Below are positions 1 to 9,450 of a stretch of DNA of 64,000 nucleotides, in pieces. Position 1 is the first letter of the stretch. Each line of letters begins with the position of its first letter. This DNA is from Lysinibacillus sphaericus (GTDB taxonomy: Bacteria > Bacillota > Bacilli > Bacillales_A > Planococcaceae), in assembly GCF_001629735.1 (NCBI RefSeq), contig NZ_CP015224.1, positions 558,001 to 622,000 on the forward strand. The letters are read 5' to 3'. The position numbers were made by a program, and so were the translations under genes. The notes below the pieces were generated by a model. The model was not told where the DNA came from, made no database searches, and saw only the letters and a list, made by a program, of their open reading frames with translations.

Positions 1-590
1 ATAATGGATCCAACTGGTTCATAATACCTTTTAATCATGTCTTGAACAGTACTGGTTGAGATGAATGAATTAAAGAATAATTGTTCATTTGGATCATAAG
101 GAAAAGTTAATATTGGCGGTTTGTAAAAGAGACCATGTACATTCATTATCTCTTTAATATCATCTTCTTCATATCCATAAGCTAAAGTATTATAACGTAG
201 ATAATAATCCCTACTAAAAAAATCAAAAAATTCATCCAAATGACCATCCAATATATTTTTGGAAATAAAGAAAGTTTGTATATGTCCATAATACAAAGGG
301 TTAACAGAATTCTTTTCTATATCATCGATTGCTCCCTGAATAGTTTCACCTTCTCCATGTCCAACAACAATTGGAGCAGGCTCAGATGCAATGCCAGGAT
401 CTGAGCCCGCAACATTGGTAAATCCGAAAGCTTGAAAATATAAATGATACATATCATTAGAATAATCTATACCAAGAGCGGTAATATAAACTTCACTTTG
501 AATTTCCTTCGTACCTAAACAGCCGCCTAGAATAAATAATAAAGGAAAAATTAACGTCATTTTGTATGGGGAAGTAAAGTAATGGGACAT
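1..590 (-). CDS. Ger(x)C-type spore germination lipoprotein, partial (C-terminus outside window)
   Basis: Probable C subunit of a GerA-type germinant receptor, a lipoprotein on the outer face of the spore inner membrane. The ATG at 590 follows an AAGGGAG ribosome binding site. A hydrophobic signal ends in a lipobox (LGGC), followed by a GerC-like start (YITALGIDYSNDMYHLYFQAFGF). About 196 residues are visible; the family is usually 350-400, so roughly half lies beyond the window edge. It begins 28 bases after the A subunit gene and is the last visible gene of the operon. The lipobox, the N-terminal pattern and the neighbours support the call. Confidence 0.85.
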   Translation of the reverse strand, partial: MSHYFTSPYKMTLIFPLLFILGGCLGTKEIQSEVYITALGIDYSNDMYHLYFQAFGFTNVAGSDPGIASEPAPIVVGHGEGETIQGAIDDIEKNSVNPLYYGHIQTFFISKNILDGHLDEFFDFFSRDYYLRYNTLAYGYEEDDIKEIMNVHGLFYKPPILTFPYDPNEQLFFNSFISTSTVQDMIKRYYEPVGSI

Positions 591-617
591 ATAAACTCCC
601 TTCTGCTGAAAAAACAG

Positions 618-2018
618 TCAGTCTTTTATTTTAATTCTAAAGGGCATTTTTAAAAAACCTTTAATAAGATTGGGTATACTTACTTTTGAAAATGTAGAAA
701 GGTAAGGATGACCGAAGCTTTCTAATGACGAGATATATGTTAAGAAAAATAAGACACTTAAAACAAAGCCATACATTCCAAAAAAGGAGGCAATTATTAA
801 TGTTGCGACTCTTATTAAAAATACATTGCCTAGTACATTTTGATTAATTAATGTATAGCTAGATATAACGGTAAGTGCTCCAATTACTAATGTTGATGGT
901 GATGTAAATCCTGCTCTTATAGCAGCATCTCCAACTATTAAGCCTCCTAAAACTGCAACCGTTTGACCTACAGCTTTAGGTAAACGTATTCCCGCTTCTC
1001 GAAAAAGGTCAAAAAAAATGAGCATAATAAGAATTTCGAACGAAGAGGAAACAGGTAGTCCAATTTTAGATGCAGATATTGATACTAGTAAGGGAAAGGG
1101 TAGCTGGTTTAGTTGATGGACAGTTAATGCAATCCAAAGTCCAGGTAAAAATATACTTGTTAATAAAGAGGTAATTCTTAAAATTCGTGATAAACTCACA
1201 AATAAAAAATTGGTTTGATCATCTTCAGCTGCTTTCAAAATAAGTAATAAATTTACGGGTCCAATTAAACAGCTTGGACTTCCATCTACCAGTATGACAA
1301 AACGGCCTTTATTGAGGGAACTTACTACAAAATCTGGCCTTCCTGAATAATCCAGGAGGGGAAAGAGGGGCAGCTTATCATAAAGTAATTCCTCAATATG
1401 ATAACTACTTGCAATATTATCTACTTTTATTTTATTTAGTTTGCTTTGTACATTCTTTAACGTATTTTGGTCAATATAGTTTTCAATGTAGAGCAATAAA
1501 ACTTTGGTTTTACTGGTGTCGCCAATTGTAAAATCGTTACTTGATAAATTTTTACTTTTTAATCTCATTCTTATTAAAGAAAAATTGGTATCTATATTTT
1601 CAACAAACCCATCTCTCGGTCCTCTTAATGAGACTTCCATATTTGATTCTTCAATGGATCGTTCAGGAAGTTTAGCTAAATTGGTTGAATATAAGCTATT
1701 TGATGGAACATGGAAAAAATATAAAAAACCTGAGAAAATTTTGCTATTCATTTCATCTGTCTTTGTTCGGTACTCTTTGATTTCAAATACTTCTAAATAA
1801 CGGTTTATAATTTCAACATCATGTAAATGTCCGTGTTCAGCAAGGAATCTAATATTTGGTAATAATGAATTCAAAAAAAGTACACTATCAACTAAACTAT
1901 GGCAATAGACAAATATAACTTCATGCTTTTCATTATTAAACATATAGAATTTACTACTTATCGTTATATCTGATTGGTGGCCTAATTCTTTATAGAGAAA
2001 ATCCTTATTTTCGGTCAA
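618..2018 (-). CDS. Spore germination protein, GerA/GerKA family (receptor A subunit)
   Basis: A subunit of a germinant receptor in the spore inner membrane. The 466 residues have a soluble N-terminal half (about 1-270) and a C-terminal half with several membrane helices (about 280-445). The family pattern PSCLIGPVNLLLIL lies just before the first helix, and SFEILIMLIFFDLFREAGIRLP and VGDAAIRAGFTSP lie in the membrane half. The start is a TTG at 2018 preceded by GGGAG. It overlaps the 3' end of the B subunit gene by 14 bases, which suggests translational coupling. The nutrient it recognises cannot be read from sequence. Confidence 0.92.
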   Translation of the reverse strand: MTENKDFLYKELGHQSDITISSKFYMFNNEKHEVIFVYCHSLVDSVLFLNSLLPNIRFLAEHGHLHDVEIINRYLEVFEIKEYRTKTDEMNSKIFSGFLYFFHVPSNSLYSTNLAKLPERSIEESNMEVSLRGPRDGFVENIDTNFSLIRMRLKSKNLSSNDFTIGDTSKTKVLLLYIENYIDQNTLKNVQSKLNKIKVDNIASSYHIEELLYDKLPLFPLLDYSGRPDFVVSSLNKGRFVILVDGSPSCLIGPVNLLLILKAAEDDQTNFLFVSLSRILRITSLLTSIFLPGLWIALTVHQLNQLPFPLLVSISASKIGLPVSSSFEILIMLIFFDLFREAGIRLPKAVGQTVAVLGGLIVGDAAIRAGFTSPSTLVIGALTVISSYTLINQNVLGNVFLIRVATLIIASFFGMYGFVLSVLFFLTYISSLESFGHPYLSTFSKVSIPNLIKGFLKMPFRIKIKD

Positions 2019-3081
2019 GATGATGAACTCCCTTTTGCTTTTTTTCTACTACATAGAAAACAATCATAAAAAAGAATAAAAATAAAAAAATAGAAAGGAG
2101 ATAAGCGCTTTTTATAAATGACAAAAAATCAGAAACAGACCAAGGAATTAATAATCCTATTGTTAAGCATAAATAACCAACAATTAATATGAATTTTCGA
2201 TTTTTAAAGAAGGACGACACAATATACATAAATAAACATATACGAATAAAAGCCATTGATAATAATTGGAGAACAGATAAAGAATCTAACCTTGTAAAGT
2301 ACTTACCAAATGATAAAACTCTCCATTGCTCGTTAATAGGAAAGAGCATTTTTTGCGTTAGATAAATGCCGAATTCAGATACAGCCGTCACAATAGCGAT
2401 TAAAACGAATAAGACAAACAGAATAGAAAATATGAGTATACCTTTCCTTTTCAGTTTCTCTTTTACATAACCATTTAAAACGATTAAAATAAAGCCCATT
2501 TCTAAAATACCAATACATATGTATAATATTCCCCAATAAATGGACGGAGTATTACTTGTATTTACTGGTAATAATAGTTCGTATTCATTGTTCATTGAGT
2601 TTCCTAAATTGAGAAGAACAAACAAAAAAATGTATAGTGAACAAATAATCAAGGACTGGATAGCTATGGTCTTAAGCCCTTTTAGGGAACCATAAAAGCA
2701 TAATAATATAAATAAAATGACTGTAATAAAATAAGGATAATCAGAGTTAAAACTTTCTTCTGCCCAAATAATCGTAAATTTGAGTGAGACAAACGTTGAT
2801 GACATTAAATAAACGATATATATATAAATGATGAATACGTACAGTGTTTTATTATTTTGGACAGTTTTTAATTCAAGGATTGAACTATTATTTAATGAAG
2901 AAGTTATTCTAGAAATAAATAATGCTAAAAGGAGTATGGGGATTAAACTGAGCAAGGCACTTATCCAAGCTTCACGTTCCACCACTGTAAAAATTGAGGG
3001 AATTAAAACAAAGTGTGCTAAAAAACTAACTGATAAGAATAACAAACAATATACATGGATTGGCTGTAAAACTTTGTTCAT
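2005..3081 (-). CDS. Spore germination permease, GerB/GerKB family (receptor B subunit)
   Basis: A 358-residue, almost entirely hydrophobic protein of about ten membrane helices. It belongs to the endospore germination permease family (APC superfamily) and would form the B subunit of the receptor. The ATG at 3081 has a strong GGAGGGGG upstream. It is the first gene of the operon, followed by the A and then the C subunit. B-A-C is not the order of B. subtilis gerA (A-B-C) or gerK (A-C-B). Family assignment rests on length, helix pattern and context, and on the typical N-terminus (QPIHVYCLLFLSVSFLAH). Confidence 0.88.
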   Translation of the reverse strand: MNKVLQPIHVYCLLFLSVSFLAHFVLIPSIFTVVEREAWISALLSLIPILLLALFISRITSSLNNSSILELKTVQNNKTLYVFIIYIYIVYLMSSTFVSLKFTIIWAEESFNSDYPYFITVILFILLCFYGSLKGLKTIAIQSLIICSLYIFLFVLLNLGNSMNNEYELLLPVNTSNTPSIYWGILYICIGILEMGFILIVLNGYVKEKLKRKGILIFSILFVLFVLIAIVTAVSEFGIYLTQKMLFPINEQWRVLSFGKYFTRLDSLSVLQLLSMAFIRICLFMYIVSSFFKNRKFILIVGYLCLTIGLLIPWSVSDFLSFIKSAYLLSIFLFLFFFMIVFYVVEKKQKGVHHLDRK

Positions 3082-3477
3082 TTTATCATTAACCCCCTCC
3101 TAACAATACTCCCCAAGTCCGAGGTCATCTAATCGAATGGGGTGTATTTTTATTATAGACACACGTAAACGCCTTTATAGCTCTCGAATAAAATATTCAC
3201 TCTCTTCTGAGGATTTATAATAAGTAAACTATGCTGCATTTCAGCTTTTACCCACAACCATTATTGTTATTATGTACAGCCAAACTACCGTACCTAATAA
3301 ACCTCCAATTACTCTACTAATTTTCAAAGCATGTTAAAAAGCAATCAAAAGTAGATTTTGTTTTATTTTATATAACTGCTAATATTTAACTATATTGAAG
3401 CAGTGTGAAACAGTGAAAATGCTAATAAATTTTTAAGAAAAATTGCACCAAATTTAATAAAAGGGGGCTTTTTCAAT
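3082..3477. other. Intergenic region between the ger operon and the orphan regulator
   Basis: About 400 AT-rich bases with divergent genes on both sides, so promoters for both are expected here, but I see no convincing -35/-10 pair. On the minus strand at 3241-3327 a 28-codon frame (TTG start, no ribosome binding site) would encode one hydrophobic helix. It could be a gene relic or chance. Confidence 0.4.
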
Positions 3478-4173
3478 TTGCTTAAGAAGAATATTATCAT
3501 TTTAGAAAACAATCTTTATTTAAAAATGGGCTTAGTGAAAATTCTGGAGAATGACTATAATATTTATTCAGACATTAACTTATCAAAAAATCTTTATGCT
3601 TTAATGAGTCAATACAAACCAGATATTATCGTCATTAATAAGCTTAGTAAAAATAACTTAGAAGATGTCAAACGAATTCGATCCGAATATCCTACTACAT
3701 ATGTTGCTATTCTTACTTCAATTATTTTAGAGGAAGAAATGCACGAGGCTTTGTTAGCTGGTGTCTCAGGGTTTATTTTATATAATATAAAATTAATAGA
3801 ATTAACAAAAGCAATAGACTTAATTTCTAAAGGTGAATACTATTTTGATAGCTCGTCAATGACAACTTTTATAAAAAGCTATTTAAAACTATTCGATTCG
3901 AAGAAAATAATAGCGCATCTTTTTACAAAGCGGGAATATGTCATTTTGCTAATGCTTGCAGAAGGTAAAGACGTACAAGAGATTAGTCAAAACCTTAATA
4001 TTTCCAAAAAATCAATCAAAATGAACATTAATAAGATTTATAACAAATTATCAGTAAAGACTCGCCTACAAGCGATAGAAAAAGCTATTAAAAACAGGTG
4101 GATTCCTTATAATTTAGCTATATCTAATTTATATGTGATGAATTATAATCAAAAACAGACAATACTACATTGA
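3478..4173 (+). CDS. LuxR/NarL-type regulator with a degenerate receiver domain
   Basis: A 231-residue DNA-binding regulator with the layout of a NarL response regulator: receiver-like domain (about 5-120) and a LuxR-type helix-turn-helix (about 149-205, FTKREYVILLMLAEGKDVQ...). The start is TTG at 3478 behind AAGGGGGC. The receiver looks unable to accept phosphate: the expected Asp after strand 3 is Asn54 (DIIVIN), the acidic pocket is Glu-Asn rather than Asp-Asp, and the conserved Lys is replaced in GFILYNIKL. No histidine kinase is nearby. It probably works without phosphorylation. It is monocistronic, with a hairpin right after the stop. Confidence 0.8.
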   Translation: MLKKNIIILENNLYLKMGLVKILENDYNIYSDINLSKNLYALMSQYKPDIIVINKLSKNNLEDVKRIRSEYPTTYVAILTSIILEEEMHEALLAGVSGFILYNIKLIELTKAIDLISKGEYYFDSSSMTTFIKSYLKLFDSKKIIAHLFTKREYVILLMLAEGKDVQEISQNLNISKKSIKMNINKIYNKLSVKTRLQAIEKAIKNRWIPYNLAISNLYVMNYNQKQTILH

Positions 4174-4178
4174 TAAAA

Positions 4179-4203
4179 ATCCGAATATTTCTTATATTCG
4201 GAT
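4179..4203 (+). terminator. Hairpin terminator after the orphan regulator
   Basis: A 10-bp perfect stem (ATCCGAATAT / ATATTCGGAT) starts six bases after the stop codon and is followed by a short T-rich stretch. Confidence 0.65.
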
Positions 4204-4589
4204 AATTTTGCGTTCATTGAAAACCCCTACCACGTAAGAATTCCACGTATTTTCTCCCACTTTAACTGATTGTATCTACTTGGTGCTCCTGACAATAAAA
4301 TGATTGACTGCCATAACAAAAGTGCTTAAATTACAAATAATTCTTTTTTCTTATATCTAATTATCAATTTGTGTATCATTTGAAACAAATATTGATTTTG
4401 AAGACATGTGAATAGATGTTATGGTAATGGTTAATTAATATAGGTATATTTAATTATTCCGAAAGAATTTAATAGCAATCTTTGCTCGCTGGGTTTTAAA
4501 AAAAGTGTAATAAACCATAATATTGTTACCAGTTCTATATAGGTGTATCTATATTGGTAGAGAAATTCGTAAGAAATAGAGGTGAGAGT
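4204..4589. other. AT-rich intergenic region upstream of the Mga-like regulator
   Basis: No reading frame looks real here. The stretch is very AT-rich and presumably carries the promoter of the next gene; I could not single out a convincing promoter. Confidence 0.4.
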
Positions 4590-6083
4590 ATGTATAATTT
4601 TTTAGATCGTTTCACTTTACAAAAGGTGCAACTGTTAGATCATATCCATAATGAAAAACGATTCTTTTCTAGTCAGGAGTTAGCTAAAAAAATGGATTTA
4701 TCTGAAAGAACCATCTTAAAAATAGTGACAGAACTCTCAAGTGATTTAGAAAAATTTGATGAAGCTATTTTTTTAAACGAACTGAAACAAAAGCAATTTA
4801 AATTGGATTATAAAGATTATTTTTCGATTAAAACAATCGAAAGATTTTACCTGCAAAATTCGTTAGCATATAAAATTTTCAATGATATTTTTTATAATAA
4901 ATTAGTCGATTTTAATATGTTTATTATAGAAAATTTTACAAGTCAAGCTTCTATATATCGTCAAATAAATAAAATTAAACCTTTATTAAATGAATTTCAA
5001 TTAAAATATACGTCTCAAGATTTCATTACACTTGAAGGATCTGAAAAACAATTTCGTTACTTTTACTATTTGTTCTATTGGAATTCATGTTGGGGAGAAA
5101 CTTGGCCTTTTTTAGGAATATCTAGAGAGGAAATAGTAGAAATTATTAAGGACTATAATCGAGAATTTCAAATTTCCGTATTATACTTGCTAGCGATTTG
5201 CTTAATACGGGCTAAAATGGGTTTTGTCATAGAAGATGACGTGGCATATACAAGATATACAGAACATCATTATCAATTTGAAAAATTTTCACAAACATTT
5301 AGTGTTTTATTTAAAAAATTCACAAACCTGAATGATGAAGCAATAGAGAAAGAGATAAAGTTTTCATTTTCATTTCTAGAGTCTCAGCATCGTTATGAGA
5401 AAAGTGAAAGTTCCATAAGTTTAATGATGAATTTTGGTCAATACCATAATCAAGAATTATTTGTACAAGCTACTTTGTATTGGATGGAGAAATTTAGGAA
5501 GTTCTTTTCAATTACTTTAGATATAGAGGAATATGGAGTACTGTTTGTAAACTTACTGAACCTTCATTATCATACATTGAATTTTTCTGGTCCTGCATTT
5601 TTATTTAAAGAAGACCTTTATAAAAAGAGATTTGATTGTCATGCTACTATACAAATTGAAATTATGAATCAATTTTACGACTATCTTTTAGAGAATGAAG
5701 AATTTTATAAGGTTTTTGAACGAAGAGAGCTTTTAATTGGTAGATATCATAGATTACTAAAGCAATCAATCGATGTTCTTAAAAGAAGCACCATAAAAAT
5801 AAAAATATACTCCTTGATTCATGATGTTCATTATTTATTCGATAAGGTCAAACGCGTCTTTTCGCATGTTGATTATTGTACAAAAGATGAAGAAGCCGAA
5901 TTGATCATTACTGATCGCCTATACTTAAATATTGCTAAAGACAAAGAAGATATTTTTGTATGGGATTCTATACCTGGGAGAGAGGATTTTTTCAGGCTAG
6001 GTAAAAGACTTCAAAAGATTTACTTTACTAAAGAACAACAGCCAGACCAATTACTTTTAAAAACATTATTAAGTCAAGTATAA
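4590..6083 (+). CDS. Mga/AtxA-like transcriptional regulator
   Basis: A 497-residue regulator that I place in the Mga/AtxA family. It has an N-terminal winged helix-turn-helix (about 1-60, FSSQELAKKMDLSERTILKIV), then a second HTH-like region and PRD-like helical domains, and an EIIB-like C-terminus (about 425-480). I start it at the ATG at 4590 because GAGGTGA lies just upstream; an in-frame TTG at 4554 would add 12 residues but has a poor site. It is monocistronic and very AT-rich. Its targets are unknown. If PRD-like histidines are phosphorylated, PTS sugar status could affect it, but that is inference. Confidence 0.72.
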   Translation: MYNFLDRFTLQKVQLLDHIHNEKRFFSSQELAKKMDLSERTILKIVTELSSDLEKFDEAIFLNELKQKQFKLDYKDYFSIKTIERFYLQNSLAYKIFNDIFYNKLVDFNMFIIENFTSQASIYRQINKIKPLLNEFQLKYTSQDFITLEGSEKQFRYFYYLFYWNSCWGETWPFLGISREEIVEIIKDYNREFQISVLYLLAICLIRAKMGFVIEDDVAYTRYTEHHYQFEKFSQTFSVLFKKFTNLNDEAIEKEIKFSFSFLESQHRYEKSESSISLMMNFGQYHNQELFVQATLYWMEKFRKFFSITLDIEEYGVLFVNLLNLHYHTLNFSGPAFLFKEDLYKKRFDCHATIQIEIMNQFYDYLLENEEFYKVFERRELLIGRYHRLLKQSIDVLKRSTIKIKIYSLIHDVHYLFDKVKRVFSHVDYCTKDEEAELIITDRLYLNIAKDKEDIFVWDSIPGREDFFRLGKRLQKIYFTKEQQPDQLLLKTLLSQV

Positions 6084-6443
6084 AGTGTGGGGATTTCATT
6101 GATTTTGAGACAAGAAAACTGAAACAAGAATTATTTGATTATTTTGAATACTATTCTTAAAAATAGTAGAAAAACATAATGGTTATACATCTGACTGCTT
6201 CATTTTTATGAGTGCATACCATCTTGCTTTAGACAAAGAATCATCATTGTACTACCTTTAACCATTTTCAAATGAAGGGGTTAAAATACATAGTCTTTTT
6301 GGTTACCTTTCTGTATAAAGTAGTTTGGGTACTTGGGAAACGAACCGGTGATAAAGTAAGACCAAACGTTTTTGTTATTAAGTGAATAACCGTTAATTCA
6401 TACAAATTTTCGTTTGCTATATTTCCAATCGAAGGGGGTAATT
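6084..6443. other. Intergenic region, possibly with a decayed reading frame
   Basis: About 360 bases between the Mga-like gene and the chemoreceptor. Short protein-like stretches appear on the plus strand around 6100-6160 and 6200-6330 but are broken by several stops, so a gene relic is possible. I looked for a sigma-D promoter before the chemoreceptor and found none. Confidence 0.35.
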
Positions 6444-8156
6444 ATGATGTTACGCAATCTTTCTACAATGAAAAAATTATTAGTTTTAATGTTAATATCC
6501 ATTTTTACAGTTGGTATTATTCAAGTCGTTGGATACAATACGATGAAATCTTTAAAAAATAATATAGAGGATATATTTAAGGACCGCTTAGAACCAGGTA
6601 TAGTTTTGACTGATTATAGGCTAAATAACCGTATTATTTTAACATACATGTATCGTTCCTTCCATTACACTGATGAAAAAACGATTAATGAAATTCATGC
6701 TGGGGTAAAGAAGGCTTTTGAAGAAAATGAAATGAATCTTCAATTACTTAATGACACCAGCTTAAAGTCAGATGAAGCAGAAATAATAAATGAACTGATT
6801 GATGAATATCCAAGTTTTAAAGAAACTATGGAAAAAGTATTCGAATTAAGTCTTGCCAATAAGAATGAGGAAGCATTAAATCTCTATTATTCTATTGCTG
6901 AGCCTGAGTATAATAGGATTTTATCAAAAGGTCGAGAGTTAACACAATTAAATAGAGACTATGCAAGCTCTTTGTATAAGGAAAGTGTAGAAGAAGTAAA
7001 TAAAAATACTAGGTATACATTGATCATTTCAACGGTATTAAGCATACTGTATGTTGTGTTCGGTTTTATTGGTGTCCGTACATATATAACAGCTCCAATA
7101 GATAAAATAAAAACTGCTGTCCAACGGGCAGAAGCGGGAGAATTAAATTTTAGTGTAGACTATGATTCTAAGGATGAAATTGGCGTATTATCTGCATCAC
7201 TTAATCGTATGATTACTAAATTAAGAGATTTAATAGGTCAGGTGAAGCAATCGTCTGAACATATGGCAGCGTTTTCTAATGAACTCACGGCAAGTACGGA
7301 ACAAACAAGTAAAGCCAGTGAGCATATTGCAACTGTTACGTTAGATATTGCAAGTGGAACAGAGCATCAAGTTCGAACACTAATAGAAACAGAAGATATT
7401 GTTACGCAAATGGCCCAAGATGTCCAAACAATCGAAAGTAATTCAACTAGCGTATCAGAGGCAGCTATTCATGCAGAACAAATTTCGGTGGATGGAAATG
7501 AAATTATTAAAAACGCTGTTCAGCAAATGAACAAAATCCAAACGTCTATTGATAGTCTAAATAATGTGATTTTTGGTTTAGGAGATCGCTCATCAGAGAT
7601 TGGGCAAATTGTAGAAGTTATTACAAGTATTGCTGAACAGACGAATTTATTAGCATTAAATGCAGCTATAGAAGCGGCAAGAGCAGGGGAAAATGGTAAA
7701 GGATTTGCTGTGGTTTCAGAAGAAGTTCGAAAATTAGCTGAAGAATCCTCTTTGTCTGCACGGAGAATTTCTGTATTAATTGATGGGATTCAAACGGAAA
7801 CGAATAGAGCGGTAGATTCAATGCAATTCACAACAAATGAAGTGGTTATAGGTATAAACTGTGTAAACACGGCAGGAGAATCCTTTAAGAAAATTCAACA
7901 TGCTACCAAGGAAGTTTCGGCTCAAGTTCAGGGGATTTCTACTTCAGTAGAGCATATGGCGATAGAAATGAGACATATGACTGATTCTATGAAGCAGATC
8001 AACGGAATCGCTCAAAGTTCTGCGGAGGGAACACAAAATATTTCGGCAGCTACTGAAGAACAGCTAGCTTCCATGGAAGAAATTACTGCATCTACTTTTA
8101 CACTTTCTAAAATGGCAGAAGAATTACAAAACAAAACAAATACGTTTAAAGTTTGA
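6444..8156 (+). CDS. Methyl-accepting chemotaxis protein
   Basis: A 570-residue membrane chemoreceptor that would signal to CheA/CheW. Order: TM helix 1 (about 10-30), an extracytoplasmic four-helix-bundle type sensor (about 31-188), TM helix 2 (about 190-212), HAMP (about 213-268) and a cytoplasmic signalling coiled coil whose conserved tip is at about 393-440 ([19 protein letters not shown]). The start is ATG 6444 (or 6447) behind GAAGGGGG; an in-frame TTG 30 bases upstream has no site. It stands alone and ends at a strong terminator. The ligand is unknown. Confidence 0.95.
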   Translation: MMLRNLSTMKKLLVLMLISIFTVGIIQVVGYNTMKSLKNNIEDIFKDRLEPGIVLTDYRLNNRIILTYMYRSFHYTDEKTINEIHAGVKKAFEENEMNLQLLNDTSLKSDEAEIINELIDEYPSFKETMEKVFELSLANKNEEALNLYYSIAEPEYNRILSKGRELTQLNRDYASSLYKESVEEVNKNTRYTLIISTVLSILYVVFGFIGVRTYITAPIDKIKTAVQRAEAGELNFSVDYDSKDEIGVLSASLNRMITKLRDLIGQVKQSSEHMAAFSNELTASTEQTSKASEHIATVTLDIASGTEHQVRTLIETEDIVTQMAQDVQTIESNSTSVSEAAIHAEQISVDGNEIIKNAVQQMNKIQTSIDSLNNVIFGLGDRSSEIGQIVEVITSIAEQTNLLALNAAIEAARAGENGKGFAVVSEEVRKLAEESSLSARRISVLIDGIQTETNRAVDSMQFTTNEVVIGINCVNTAGESFKKIQHATKEVSAQVQGISTSVEHMAIEMRHMTDSMKQINGIAQSSAEGTQNISAATEEQLASMEEITASTFTLSKMAEELQNKTNTFKV

Positions 8157-8345
8157 CGTGGCAGATTTTTTAAGAAGTACATAAGAGGAATTGAAGTTAT
8201 TCTACAATTATTTCAGTTAAAGGATAATCGAAGTTCTTAGGCAAGGATAAAAGGATTTGATAAACAGCTAAGTAAAAAGATACGCTTGATGTTACACTTA
8301 CTCCCTATAACCAGCCAGGTACTCTAGACATTTGCACAAATGAAT

Positions 8346-8385
8346 AACCAGAAGCTCCTATTATAGGTGAGCTTCTGGTTTTTTT
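8346..8385 (+). terminator. Rho-independent terminator
   Basis: A 12-bp perfect stem (AACCAGAAGCTC / GAGCTTCTGGTT) is followed directly by seven T. It lies about 190 bases after the chemoreceptor gene. Confidence 0.85.
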
Positions 8386-8632
8386 GTGTGAAATTATAGG
8401 AGTTAGATAGATTCCTTAGACGTCATCAATCTGGGCTATTCATAAGTAGGTGCTAGCCTGATGTCAATGCCTTTTCTATCGCTTAATAACATAGCTGGGA
8501 TAACCTAATTTCGTTACTCCCTTCATTCTTTTTTGCTGAACGGTCAAATTCAGATTCTCAAGGACATGTTGCAATAGTTTTAGAAGGTATAGCATATATT
8601 GAACTTTAATTCTCAAAATAGGAGTGGGGCAA

Positions 8633-9427
8633 GTGAACGATATCGAGCTATTGTTAAAAAAATTAAAGTACTTTGATAAAAAATTTAAGTTCATGATCCA
8701 GCAAAACAAAGATCATCTTCTAATTAATTATGATGAGCTATGTGAATTAATGGATGATTATTCTTCTTTTATAATCAATCGTGATAATGAAAAACAATGG
8801 AAACATATCAAACAATCGATAGAGATACTATCATTAATCGACAATTTAAGAAATAATTCTGCTGTTTGTGTCCAAATCCTAGAGAAACATTGGGCGGTAT
8901 TACTAAGTCATGAAGAGAAAGAGATGACCGATTACTTTCGTAATATAGGAGCTTGTATTTGCAAGGAATTTGGAGGTTTTCAAGTTACCAGTCAATCGAA
9001 GGTACTTTTGATAGGTTCTGGGTCTTTTCCCATAACATTATTAATGGTTGCAGAACAAACAGGAGCAGACGTTTTTGGAATAGATATTGATGATGAGGCG
9101 ATTCAGCTGAGCAAACATCTAGTAAATAAATTAGGAAGTCATTTATCCATTCAAATTGATAAGAAGACATTAGAGGAGCTAACAGTTATGCAGCAAATTA
9201 GTCATGTTATATTTAGTTCCACCGTAAGTAATAAATATGACATTTTAGACCAATTATATGATGTGACAAATAAAGATGTGCTGATTGCTATGCGTTATGG
9301 AAATGGACTAAAGTCTCTTTTTAACTACCCTAGGCAAAATGTAGACGAAAATAAATGGCATATAATAGAAGAAGTTATGCAACCTCAACATGTCTTTGAT
9401 GTTGTTTTATATCAAAAGGTACAATGA
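8633..9427 (+). CDS. cntL: Nicotianamine synthase-like aminobutanoyltransferase (CntL-like, opine metallophore synthesis)
   Basis: Likely transfers an aminobutyrate unit from S-adenosylmethionine onto an amino acid (D-His in staphylopine, L-His in pseudopaline). The protein is 264 residues; S. aureus CntL is about 271. A helical N-terminal half (about 1-118) precedes a Rossmann-like SAM domain with KVLLIGSGSFPIT at about 122 and GIDIDDEAI after strand 2. I start at GTG 8633 because AGGAG lies eight bases upstream; a GTG at 8624 sits inside that site. The next gene encodes a clear CntM-like dehydrogenase, which strengthens the call. No CntK-type histidine racemase is beside it, so the amino acid used is open. 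No Fur or Zur site was seen just upstream. Confidence 0.85.
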   Translation: MNDIELLLKKLKYFDKKFKFMIQQNKDHLLINYDELCELMDDYSSFIINRDNEKQWKHIKQSIEILSLIDNLRNNSAVCVQILEKHWAVLLSHEEKEMTDYFRNIGACICKEFGGFQVTSQSKVLLIGSGSFPITLLMVAEQTGADVFGIDIDDEAIQLSKHLVNKLGSHLSIQIDKKTLEELTVMQQISHVIFSSTVSNKYDILDQLYDVTNKDVLIAMRYGNGLKSLFNYPRQNVDENKWHIIEEVMQPQHVFDVVLYQKVQ

Positions 9428-9450
9428 ATTTAATAGGTGAGGAGAAAGCT

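Noticed and set aside
6250-6443. Sigma-D promoter before the first chemoreceptor
   Set aside because: No TAAA/GCCGATAA pair at the right spacing was found.
8476-8709. A 77-codon minus-strand frame upstream of the cntL-like gene
   Set aside because: It overlaps the start of the cntL-like gene, lacks a site and has no recognisable pattern.
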